A DNA stretch of 64,000 nucleotides from Spisula solida (taxonomy: Eukaryota > Mollusca > Bivalvia > Venerida > Mactridae): positions 3,472,001-3,536,000 of the forward strand of contig OX365948.1 in the NCBI GenBank assembly GCA_947247005.1, in the 5' to 3' direction. Of this stretch, positions 1 through 9,047 are shown one piece after another. The stretch's first letter is position 1. Each line of letters begins with the position of its first letter. The notes under the pieces were generated by a model. The model worked only from the letters and a program-made list of their open reading frames with translations. It had not been told where the DNA came from and did no database searches. A program made the translations under genes and the position numbers.

Positions 1-575
1 TACAGCTGATTAGTTGAGGCCCTATTCAGATCCTTTTTGCGTGACGTCGCAAACGTCATTCAAACGTTATTCGACGTAACTGAAATAAGTATTTCATTAT
101 TACACCATTTGATCAATTCTTGACATAAACTGTTCAAAATAGTTTCAAATTCTATAATTATGTTTCACTTTTTCAAAATATATATCAAAATCGAAATCGT
201 TTGCATTCAGAGAAAGGCTACTTCTGTTTTAAACAACTAAATTCTCGTTTTCTCAATCGGAGTGCTTTTATGAAATTGGTCACCATAGCAACGAAGTATG
301 TGTTTTCGACATAATTCATAGGAAAATTTAAAGCTAGGGTATAGTACTATATGGGTCAATTACATAAAATAGAATCAATAGATATGCATTTTTCCTTATT
401 TTAGAGCTTTATCAAAATCTTGTTACATATAGTAATTACATAATGTCATTATAGCAGGTTTTCCTGGAGACTGGCTCATATAAATGTCCGATTTTTGTAG
501 TATTTGTCATCTGCAAAAATCAGGTACCAACACATATTGTTAACAGAAATCAGTACAATCGAATATGGTTTTTAA
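1..575. other. No gene recognised
   Basis: AT-rich sequence with no convincing exon on either strand. It would be intronic or downstream sequence of gene 1, which reads leftwards out of the window. Confidence 0.5.
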
Positions 576-945
576 CATAGGCACATGGGTTCAAATTATC
601 TGAGTGTACCCAATATAAAGAGAAGGTAGTGCAACGGATATGATGTCACTGGAACTGGTATCCGTGGTAGCTGTGACAACTGGGTACCAGCTTTCGTAAC
701 GCTATATCCGTTGGGGCTAAACATGGCCGCTGCACTACCTTCTCTTTGTATTTAGTACTTCAAGATGTAATATGCCGAGCATAGCCTTTATTTGCCAGTC
801 AGCTTTCTGCCGAAACATGACAGTCATATGTGTGCCTCCACCCGTATTTGAAGCCGGGTCGCCAGATTATACGGCAAACCTGCTAACCACTGAGCTACGG
901 AGGCCACAATAAAGACTTGGTGAATACCGAAACCAAGTGCCTATG
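576..945. mobile_element. MITE-like inverted-repeat element, copy 1, carrying a SINE
   Basis: Outer ends are CATAGGCACATGG at 576 and the inverted CCAAGTGCCTATG ending at 945. Inside is a hairpin whose arms begin AGAGAAGGTAGTGCA (about 620) and end TGCACTACCTTCTCT (about 746). A second copy with the same ends and hairpin lies at 23843-24106. Relative to that copy, this one has lost part of its left arm and gained about 140 bp (about 765-905), which is a tRNA-derived SINE. The element ends 12 bp inside the intron that follows the EGF exon at 958-1095. Confidence 0.7.
775..905 (-). mobile_element. tRNA-derived SINE inserted in the MITE
   Basis: On the minus strand 904-834 reads as a tRNA-like head: GCCTCCG at the 5' side pairs with GGAGGC at the 3' side, TAGCTCAGTGGTT matches an RNA polymerase III A box, and GGCTTCAAATAC is a degenerate B box. 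The D and anticodon arms do not fold as a functional tRNA, and 60 bp of non-tRNA sequence follows. Absence of this block from the sister MITE copy at 23.9 kb marks it as an insertion. Confidence 0.6.
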
Positions 946-957
946 GTATTTTTTTAC

Positions 958-1095
958 CATCTACACACAAGCTACCCATGTAGCCTGGTTCACACCCATG
1001 TTTACAAGTTCCTGTAGTGACGTCACAACTTTTGACACCATAACAATGTCCACAAATCGTGTTACAGTCCATGCCATGCTTGTCGTCCTCACACC
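958..1095 (-). CDS. Gene 1 exon 7 (EGF-like repeat 4)
   Basis: 138 nt, acceptor CTTTCAACAG, donor G|GTAAAA, phase 1 to phase 1. Encodes RCEDDKHGMDCNTICGHC ... TGTCKHGCEPGYMGSLC. The open phase-1 donor shows the gene continues to the left, outside the window. Confidence 0.82.
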
Positions 1096-4000
1096 CTGTT
1101 GAAAGTAACGTGTTCTGCATTAGAAAGGCCACCATACGACACTAATAATAATACGAGATTAGCCCCACTTATATATTTACGGTCATAGAATGAGGCATGA
1201 ATACTATTCCTAAATCTATCTTTCGAACGTTTTCGCAATTACCTATGACGTATCTAGTGTCATAAAATTGTATAATAGTCTAGCATCGGGACATTTTAGT
1301 GTGAAAAAAGGTCCAGAGCGTTTCTTGGTACATTCGTGTAGAGGGTTGTTTGAAGTTTAATTTTAGCGAGGGTGGACTTCTGAGATCCTGTAGGTTACCA
1401 TGGAAACCATGATGGCGTCAACATTCCCCGCCAAAGTTTTAGCACACACCCTGTCTTAATCTAACTTTTCTAACTAGTATTTACAAACCCATATCAATTT
1501 TATTATAAATAAAGTCCTTTTAACACTTTGTACTGCTATAATGGTTATAGCAGTATGAACAATATACTACTTACACAGCGTAATAAACCTAATCACTGTA
1601 TGACTTATTTGCAGACTATACAATTCAACTTGTATGACCTATTGCCAGCCAAATCATCTCTGATTTCCGGTTTAATGCATTCAGTTGTATGTTATATTGG
1701 GAGATAATACAATTAAACTTGTATGACATATTGCGAGCTAAAGCATCAGTGATGTCACTTTCACTGTATGACTTATTGGAATATTATACAATTCAATGTG
1801 TATGCCCTATTGCTTTGATTGGGAGTTGACTCGTTTATACTATATGAATTAACAGGACTTTGAGACTGAAATTCCAGCCAAATTAACTTGAAATACAAGT
1901 ATTGATCAGCCGGAGTTTCAGTATAAAAATATGTAACTTTTATGACCAGTTCACCTACCTGCATGAATTCGCCTAACATATAATTTCCACCCTTCATAAT
2001 ACGAAGAACTCAGCTTGATCCTGATCTTGACTTATGAATATAATACAGGGTTCTCGTGATGAAAATTTCAATTTTCGCGAGCAAACCGTGCAATATCGGT
2101 CGTTAAGATTTGTGTTTGAATTTCAAGATATCAGCTGTTAAAATATTATGCTAATAGAAGGTCGAGGGTCAGGTCAAATTGTTTGTACTATACCATCAGT
2201 TAGATTATGTTAATATCAGGTCGAGGATCAGGTAAAATTATCCGTACTTTATCAGCTGCTGTTAACTTAATATGCTAATTGAAGGTCAAATTCTCTGTAC
2301 TATACTGGCTCTTCGAGAAACCATTGGTAACTTGCGTACATATGTATTTAATTGTGGCGGACACGACTTATCCAGTCCGGAAATAGAAAACCTGTCTTCA
2401 ATATGGCAGTCTAGCTCTGACTGACCGGGCCAACTAATGACAGGGCTGCTTGTTATAAGCCAACTATTTCTATTTTCATTATTTAAGGATTCTAGCTCAT
2501 ACTTGATGTACAAAACATTCCAGTCCAGCCTGCTTCACAACCACCAGGACACGTGCCTGTCACGTGATTACAGCTTACATTACCAGCACAGTTTCCACAG
2601 GTAAATTTGCAGTCCTGTCCGTATCTTGCAATGCAAGCTGAAAAAAACTGAACTGTTTAATTCCGAATATTTCGAATATGTTGAGAATTCATTGCATAAA
2701 TAAGGTAATCAACCAACGAATAGGTTGCTCCTATAATAGTTTTACAACCTTTACTGAGCGGCCCATCGCAAAGCAATGTAACACACGAACGCGTTCAACT
2801 ATTCAGCTATCGCAACAACAACCAAAACCATGTTTTTTTCAAACAATAATCTAGAATAGTCATCGATCACACAATAAAAGATCGATATAGTTGAGTGTGG
2901 TGTTTGACTTTTACTTCAAAATCGTTTGATCACGTGGTACTGTTTTCCACAACACTAAAACGAAACGTAACTAAACAACAACAGTATAACGTCAAAGTAC
3001 TCGTATGGCGACACAGCAGTCAATCAAATACATGTATTTGGATAATGTCAACATTATAATGACAATTGATCTTGAGCCACATATTACAAACCTTGCGTGA
3101 CTCGACACTGGTCCTATTAAGAACAATGAACAACCTACCTGATTCACACAGTGGCCCCACAACCTTCCTGTCTGACACCCTGACCCTGTCCAGCCCGGTG
3201 AACACCCTACCTATCTGACACCCTGACCCTGTCCATCCCAATGAACAACCTACCTGTCTGACACCCTGACCCTGTCCATCCCGATGAACAACCTACCTGT
3301 CTGACATCCTGACCCTGTCCATCCCGATGAACAACCTACCTGTCTGACAACCTGACCCTGTCTATCCCGATGAACAATTTACCTGTCTGACACCCTAACC
3401 CTGTCCAGCCCGATGAACAACCTCCCTGGCTGACACCACGACCCTTTTCCAGCCCGGTGAACATCCTACGTGACTGACATCCTGACCCTATCCAGCCCGG
3501 TGAACAACCTACCTGTCTGACACCCTGACCCTATCCAGCCCAATGAACAACCTACCTGTCTGACACCCTAACCCTGTCCATCCCGATGAACAACCTACAT
3601 GTCTGACACCCTAACACTGTCCATCCCGATGAACAACCTACCTGGCAGACACCCTAACCTTATCCAGCCCGGTGAATATCCTACCTGTCTGACACCCTGA
3701 CCCTGTCCGTCCCGATGAACAACCTACCTGTCTGACACCCTGACCTTATCCAGCCCGGTGAATATCCTACCTGTCTGACACCATGACCCTGTCCAGCCAT
3801 ATGAACAACCTACCTGTCTGACACCCTGACCTTATCCAGCCCGGTGAATATCCTACCTGTCTGACACCCTGACCCTGACCAGCCATATGAACAACCTACC
3901 TGTCTGACACCCTGATCCTGTCCAGCCCGGTGAACACCCTGTCTTACAGCTACCAGATATACTGTCACACACTTCCTCCATATCTGCACAGTTACATGCA

Positions 4001-7000
4001 TGACCACATTCAGCTCCAAACCAGTATTTACTACAGACTGCGTGTGAAAACAAGTAAAGACAGTTATACTATAGATGAATATACGAGTATATTTTGATAT
4101 GGCTATCCAGTTATCTCGGATGAATCTAACAGCGACATTTTCGCTCATGTCCATAATTACATTAGAACAACAAATTGTTTTGATGCATAGCATTCCTCTC
4201 CATTGATGCTATACATGTAACCGAATGAATTACTAAATATTGGCACAAGGTATCAATCTACATCAACGTTAAGCCATGCTCAATACTTTAGAACCAACCA
4301 CGCCTCCTGTTGGTATATGTAATCATACCTCTAGATAACTAGAATATTATCTTTATCCTTTATATCTCTTTCTTCACTCTATCTCTCTGTCACGGTACGT
4401 CAAAGCTTGGCCCGGACCGGCTCAGCTCGACTCGGCTCGGCACGACACGGCACGACACGGCCCGACACGGGCCGATATGACACGACACGACACGACACGA
4501 CACAGCACGGCACGGCACGGCACGGCACGGCACGGCACGGCACGGCACGGCACGGCACGGCAAGGCAAGGCAAGGCAAGGCAAGGCAAGGCACTGCACGG
4601 CCCGACATGACACGGCCCGACGTGTTACGTCACGACACGACACGACATGATACGGCACGACACACACAGCAGAGGACTCCACGAATACTATCGCCATGTT
4701 GTAAAAGGTGTTTGAATGACAATGTAAACGAGAAGACGATAGTGAAAGTATCTACAGTTACGGTACCAGTCGCATCGAAAATAGATATTTAATATTTAGC
4801 GTAGGGCCTACAGCCTATGCAAAGTCACACAAAAACGGCGACAAATCAGTAAAGTTATGATAGTAATTTGAAATCACGCGGCCGTTTTTAAGCCTTCACA
4901 AGTCATAGAAAACAATGGACACTGTGCCAAACTCATTTCCTTTTTCATTATATCGTCTTATATATTAACAATAGCTTGTTACAGATAACAAGCTGTCGTA
5001 ATATTATATGACGTTGTAGAATTACTGATCAATGATAAAGAATTAAATGTTGCCAGAGCTTTTTTTCATTTGTTAAGAGAAATACCCGATCTTTAGGGAC
5101 AAGCACTGTGTAAGAACATGAGAAATTATAACTATCTGAAACTAACCAAACTATTTCAAAGAGATCAGAAGCAGACCATGACCTTCCAAGTTTTAATTTT
5201 GACCTTTTCGCCAGTTACTGGGAGTTTTGAACATGTGGTGATAATCACGCATGCCAATAAAAAAGACCTTACTAATATAATTATTGTTATAGTGTATAAC
5301 ATATACAGTTGTATATATACGGGGGTCGTGGATCCGCAACTACTTCTAGGATTTGACTTACCTTTCATTTGAAGGTCACATATTTTAACTGGTCCTTTTC
5401 TATTAACAACTCTGATATATTTGCCGTGTATGGGTGTGTCACAGAAGGCCGTTGTACCACTACCAGACACCCGTATAGTTGTACAGAGAGTCATAGATAT
5501 AGGATTATCAGTGTTACCTACATAAATCTTCCATCCTTGAACGTTACTCGATATATCTGAAAATATCGGAGCCAGAAGTCATTCAGCAAAGACGGTTGTA
5601 TTGTTACTGTATACTTTTATTTATGTCGATTGTAAAAGAAGTTCTTACAACTTATTTCAATCATTCTGGACACCTCATTCGTGATGGAATCAGTCGTCAC
5701 AACCCATTTCGAGTAAGTTCAACAATTTAATCCATGATACGCCCCTACGAAGACATGAGGGAGATTCCAGCTTCCCTTTTATGTCGAGCGTCTAGCAAGG
5801 GGACTAACCATTTTGATTTCGGCTTGGGATGTATTACTGGCGTCTCGCTTCAGCGATGTGTGTGAGTGGAATAAGAATCAGGTTCTGATCAGGTCATTGA
5901 TTTGCGATCACCGAAAATATTAGCCTGAGGACATATTTCAAGCTTACCAAAGCTTATAACCAAACAATCAGAGACTTTACAGCAAACCATGAGCAATAAA
6001 ATAGAGATACACCTCGATAGCATATTGGTAGAGCATCCGCCTCGAGTGCGAGCTAGATTTCCATCCCAGACCGTTAAAGCGGTACTTGTATGCTAGTATA
6101 TCCCTTGCTTGACGCTCAGCATAGTTAGTTCGAGATGACTGCTGATTCGCTCTGTGCTTTGATAACGTGACTAGGTGGTCTCCCTTGGAGAGCAACATGT
6201 TTAGCCTGTGGGAGTTCAATAGCTTAAACATATAGATATATAGCTTTAGGGACAGACGCATGTGTGTTCGACACATTAACTATGTATACATGCATGACAT
6301 TGTGCCATCCTTAAACATCAGTGGTTCGTCAAGTTCCAATACTACCTCTGTGACAGATGAAGAATACTCTTTTAAACGAGAATGACATGTGTGGGCAATG
6401 CCAAAATCATATACATGTACCATAACAGTCATGTACATTATATCTTTTAAATGTTAACATTATTTTACTGATCATAAGTAGTTCACTGTACCTGCTTTAA
6501 CAACTATAGACCTTACAGTCATCACATGATCAAGTGACATTGACCACCATCCCGGAACATTGGATTTAGATGCTGAACATGTGTTTGTATTGTCATCTAT
6601 CGCAAAGGAAGAATTCGTTGACAATGTCCCTTCTTTCTGTGATGTCGCTCGCCCGTAGGCAACATTTTCTGTAATAGCACTGGGTAGTTCTATATTCTAG
6701 AGGTGTGTGATATTACCGGTATACCGGCACAGGTAACTGTATCATTAATTAAGAGTAAAATCAAATTAAAAAAAGTAATGTTTTGGTCAAATTTATATAT
6801 TCATAACAAGGTTGATTACATAGGCATTGAGTCCAACAGTCACTGGGGTGTATTTTGTTTTTCATAATTTACAGCATTTACAGCATCAATTATCTTTATT
6901 AGGCTGATTTACCTTCATTCGATATAATTTAAACTTTGCTTACAGTTTTCGACAGCGTAAAACCTAAAATGTGGGTTTTAGCGAGATCGACGGTCTTCTA

Positions 7001-8450
7001 ACGGCCATTTTCATTGGTTAGCGTATAAAAATCAACCAATGAAAGTAACTAGATAGGTTGCCAAACAGCATTTCATAACATATAAACGCAACAGTAACCA
7101 ATACCTATTTTCGTTAATATGTTAATATAATACTTTCCATGGGGCCTAACTGTTTGCATATTGAATTAAACAATGTTCGCGATTGATATCCCGTTCCAGC
7201 TCAATTAGTTTTGCTCGAAATCAGGAGGGCAGTGTCACCATAAAACAACAATGAAGCATTTACCACGTTGACAACTTGGACCATCCCAGCCTCTTGCACA
7301 CCCGGTTTTACAATGCCCGGAAGTGTCGTCACAATCAGCAATGTCCACACAGTGACAGGTATGCATACAGTCAAAACCAAACTTTCCGAAGGTGCAGGCT
7401 ATGGCAAGATCTGTAACAAATCGAAACGACTGCTGTAAACCTTTCCTCAAATATTACCACAATAATAAGACCATCCCATACAGTAAAATCACACTATAAT
7501 ACCATATAAATAATAAGACCATATCAAACAGTAAAACCTCAACATTCACACCAAATAAATAATGACAACAGTTTTAATTTTTCCAGTGATGGTCTTATTA
7601 ATGAAGTTTTTCTCTAATTATATATTACAGTAATTAGATGTTCAATGGCTAGTGTGCTTGGTTGGTAACCCCTGGCGATTCTTGGTTCGATTCACGTGGT
7701 CACTGTTAGTCACACCACTCAAGGACAATTTGAATACGTAATCAATTGTCCTTCACATATGGGGAAGTTCAAGTTGGTTCCTTACATGGAAGAGTAGGTT
7801 AGTACTGGTAAGGATACAGTTCAGGAAAACTGGTTGGGTGAATCTACCACCGTATATAACTGACACAATTGTTGCGACACGATGTTAATCCCAGATAAAC
7901 AAACGAATAAACCTTATAATTACGTACACATTTTCAAGTCGATGTTCACTGTTTTACTCCATTTCAGTGACATTCAATGAATATGTGATAGCAAAATCAG
8001 GATCACTGACCAATTCAATCAGAGGGCACGTTCGTTTTGCTTGGTCTTGTGTAGGAGACTAATAACAGCGTAGAGCAATTTACGAAGATCAAAGGACTGT
8101 ATAGATTCGATACTTCCTTCCGATTTCAAATGATATTTGACTATTTAATTTACCAATTAATATGATAACATTATTGCGGGTTTTCCACCTCTGTGACTAC
8201 TTAGTAACGTTATATAAACAACGGAAAATTGTTAATCGAAACCATTAATTTTGTTACACGAAAAAATGCCGTTTAAAATAATGAACGGTTTGTAAGCTGT
8301 ATGGTCATTAAAGTAAATGTATTATGTTACATGTATCGCTAACCATTATAGAAGAAAACATTGAAATGAAGCATGAGTTTATAAGCACTTACGCAGTTCA
8401 ATAAGAGCAGTTACTAGTATCCAATATTTTGAAATTTCCGAAGAATTCAT
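958..8450 (-). CDS. Gene 1: secreted EGF / fucolectin-like / EGF-repeat protein (3' end beyond window)
   Basis: Seven exons join in one frame: 8450-8393, 7410-7264, 6689-6492, 5556-5362, 4037-3900, 2637-2503, 1095-958, about 336 codons. Every intron is phase 1 with AG acceptors and GT donors. The product begins with a signal peptide split by intron 1, with hydrophobic core YWILVTALIEL and a likely cleavage after LAIA. It continues with an EGF-like repeat of the MEGF10/scavenger-receptor-F spacing, a fucolectin-type (F5/8C-like lectin) domain of about 130 residues, and three more EGF-like repeats. Such domains make extracellular recognition proteins in molluscs (family knowledge). In the lectin domain NVAYG and PGWWSMSL match the usual N-terminal half and GKYIRVV with KICDLQ the usual C-terminal half, but I cannot see the Arg-x-Asp fucose-binding motif, so sugar binding is uncertain. 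No stop or membrane segment is reached before the window ends. Confidence 0.8.
1588..1815. repeat. Imperfect tandem repeat in gene 1 intron
   Basis: The motif TGTATGAC[TC]TATTG plus a TACAATTCAA block recurs at about 1600, 1725 and 1765-1800 with scattered differences. Non-coding. Confidence 0.5.
2148..2310. repeat. Degenerate tandem repeat in gene 1 intron
   Basis: Three imperfect copies of a unit with ATGCTAAT, GGTCGAGGGTCAGGT and TCTGTACTATAC. A similar stretch (TATGCTAATAGAATAGGATC then TCTCTGTACTTTAC) sits at about 63762, so it may be a dispersed repeat. Confidence 0.45.
2503..2637 (-). CDS. Gene 1 exon 6 (EGF-like repeat 3)
   Basis: 135 nt, acceptor TTTTTTTCAG, donor A|GTATGA, phase 1 to phase 1. 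Encodes ACIARYGQDCKFTCGNC ... VTGTCPGGCEAGWTGMFC. The cysteine spacing matches the other repeats. Confidence 0.82.
3133..3899. repeat. 43-bp minisatellite derived from the exon 5 splice donor
   Basis: Roughly eighteen head-to-tail copies of a 43-bp unit. On the minus strand each unit carries GGATGGACAGGGTCAGG and GTGTCAGACAGGTAGGT, nearly the same as the last bases of exon 5 plus its donor and first intron bases. 43 is not a multiple of three, so the array cannot extend the EGF repeat in frame. Confidence 0.85.
3900..4037 (-). CDS. Gene 1 exon 5 (EGF-like repeat 2)
   Basis: 138 nt, acceptor TTTTCACACGCAG, donor G|GTAGGT, phase 1 to phase 1. Encodes VCSKYWFGAECGHACNC ... GSCKTGCSPGWTGSGCQT. 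Its last 30 or so bases and the donor are the founder of the 43-bp tandem repeat immediately downstream in the intron. Confidence 0.85.
4410..4665. repeat. (CGGCA)n / (CAAGG)n pentanucleotide microsatellite
   Basis: Pure CGGCA units at about 4505-4560, CAAGG-like units to 4590, degenerate CGACA units either side. The open frames here (Cys/Arg/Ala/Val and Ala/Arg/His repeats) are by-products of the repeat. Confidence 0.9.
5362..5556 (-). CDS. Gene 1 exon 4 (fucolectin-like domain, C-terminal half)
   Basis: 195 nt, acceptor ATATTTTCAG, strong donor G|GTAAGT, phase 1 to phase 1. Encodes SSNVQGWKIYVGNTDNP, then FCDTPIHGKYIRVVNRKG and KICDLQMK, the usual end of this lectin fold (GRYVxV...LxLCEVEV in relatives). 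The expected Asn-Arg plus Asp-Cys-Cys segment before the WKIYVG strand is replaced by KADISSNVQG. Confidence 0.8.
6000..6200 (+). mobile_element. Degenerate tRNA-derived SINE
   Basis: TTGGTAGAGCATCCGCCTCG resembles the A-box side of a tRNA head, and GCTTGACGCTCAGCATA further on resembles the body of a SINE type common in bivalves. The B box is not preserved. Boundaries are approximate. Lies in gene 1 intron 3 between the two lectin exons. Confidence 0.4.
6492..6689 (-). CDS. Gene 1 exon 3 (fucolectin-like domain, N-terminal half)
   Basis: 198 nt, phase 1 to phase 1, donor G|GTACAG. Begins ELPSAITENVAYGRATSQ and reaches SNVPGWWSMSLDHVMTVRS. NVAxGxxTSQ, AIDxN and the WW-x-x-x-L block are landmarks of fucolectin/F5-8C-type lectin domains. 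The acceptor (CTCTAGAATATAG) has a poor pyrimidine tract, so its exact position is the least certain boundary here. Confidence 0.72.
7264..7410 (-). CDS. Gene 1 exon 2 (EGF-like repeat 1)
   Basis: 147 nt, acceptor TTGTTACAG, donor G|GTAAAT, phase 1 at both ends. It encodes CTFGKFGFDCMHTCHC followed by DCDDTSGHCKTGCARGW and CQR: the C-x-x-G-[KR]-[FY]-G-x-x-C pattern and the GxCxxGCxxGWxGxxC ending of MEGF/SREC-type EGF repeats. Confidence 0.85.
7643..7915 (+). mobile_element. tRNA-derived SINE with CAAA-rich tail
   Basis: Head: AATGGCTAGTGTGCTTGG (A-box region) and TTGGTTCGATTCACG (B box). Body: AGTTCAGGAAAACTGGTTGG. The tail ATCCCAGATAAACAAACG is an AAAC-rich 3' end. This arrangement is characteristic of SINEs widespread in bivalves (family knowledge). 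It lies in gene 1 intron 1. Confidence 0.6.
8393..8450 (-). CDS. Gene 1 exon 1 (start codon and signal peptide)
   Basis: ATG at 8450; the 19 codons read MNSSEISKYWILVTALIEL plus one base, followed by a strong donor C|GTAAGT. Joined to exon 2 the next residues are HLAIACTFG, completing a signal peptide. This ATG is chosen because it gives the hydrophobic leader and a phase-1 junction matching every other exon of the gene. Confidence 0.72.
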
Positions 8451-9047
8451 ACTTCACAAACAACTACTTTAGATGTTGTGATTTGTCTATTTATCGTCCA
8501 ATATTTGTCTAATTTGCATAATCGATCCTCATTTTCAAAACCAGTTAGCGTATAAACTTATACTGAGCGTTTTATGTATTCAAGCATCTCAATGGTGCAT
8601 GAAGAGGATAGTGTTGCAACGATGTGGGATATACCTTTGATGGGTATAATATGCGTGCGTATTCATTCAGCTTTTGTCAATATATCTGAAGCCCCCTCCC
8701 GCTCCTCTATTGCAGCAAGGTACGTATACATTGAGTCATTTACCTGTGCTGGAGTGTAGACCCTATATAGACAACGCAAAACTGACAAACCGTATGAATT
8801 ATATCCTCATTTAATTGAACCGAAATATTCGAATAACTCAAGGACCAATTTCATCATTACTAGTACCTTGTTCGATAAACAACAGTATACTCACTAATCT
8901 AGTCCATAAACTCTTCAAACAACGTTCATCATCGCTGTTCTTCCAAAACCTCAAATATCAAATTAGGCTACTTTTCAGTTGACATAAACCCTGAATAACT
9001 TTGAACTTACAGTGATTTTTTATTTAATTCTTGGACACAAACATAGC
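8451..9047. promoter_or_regulatory. Putative gene 1 upstream region
   Basis: The approximately 600 bp between the gene 1 ATG and the giant 21-bp array. A TATA-like GATAAATAG on the minus strand near 8495 lies about 45 bp upstream of the ATG, which would leave a very short leader. Assignment as promoter rests on position only. Confidence 0.3.

Noticed and set aside
834..904. Functional tRNA gene
   Set aside because: A-box and acceptor pairing are present, but the D, anticodon and T arms do not fold properly and the sequence continues into a SINE body; the block is an insertion in a MITE.
4390..4697. Cys/Arg/Ala/Val-rich frames
   Set aside because: Translation of a CGGCA pentanucleotide microsatellite.
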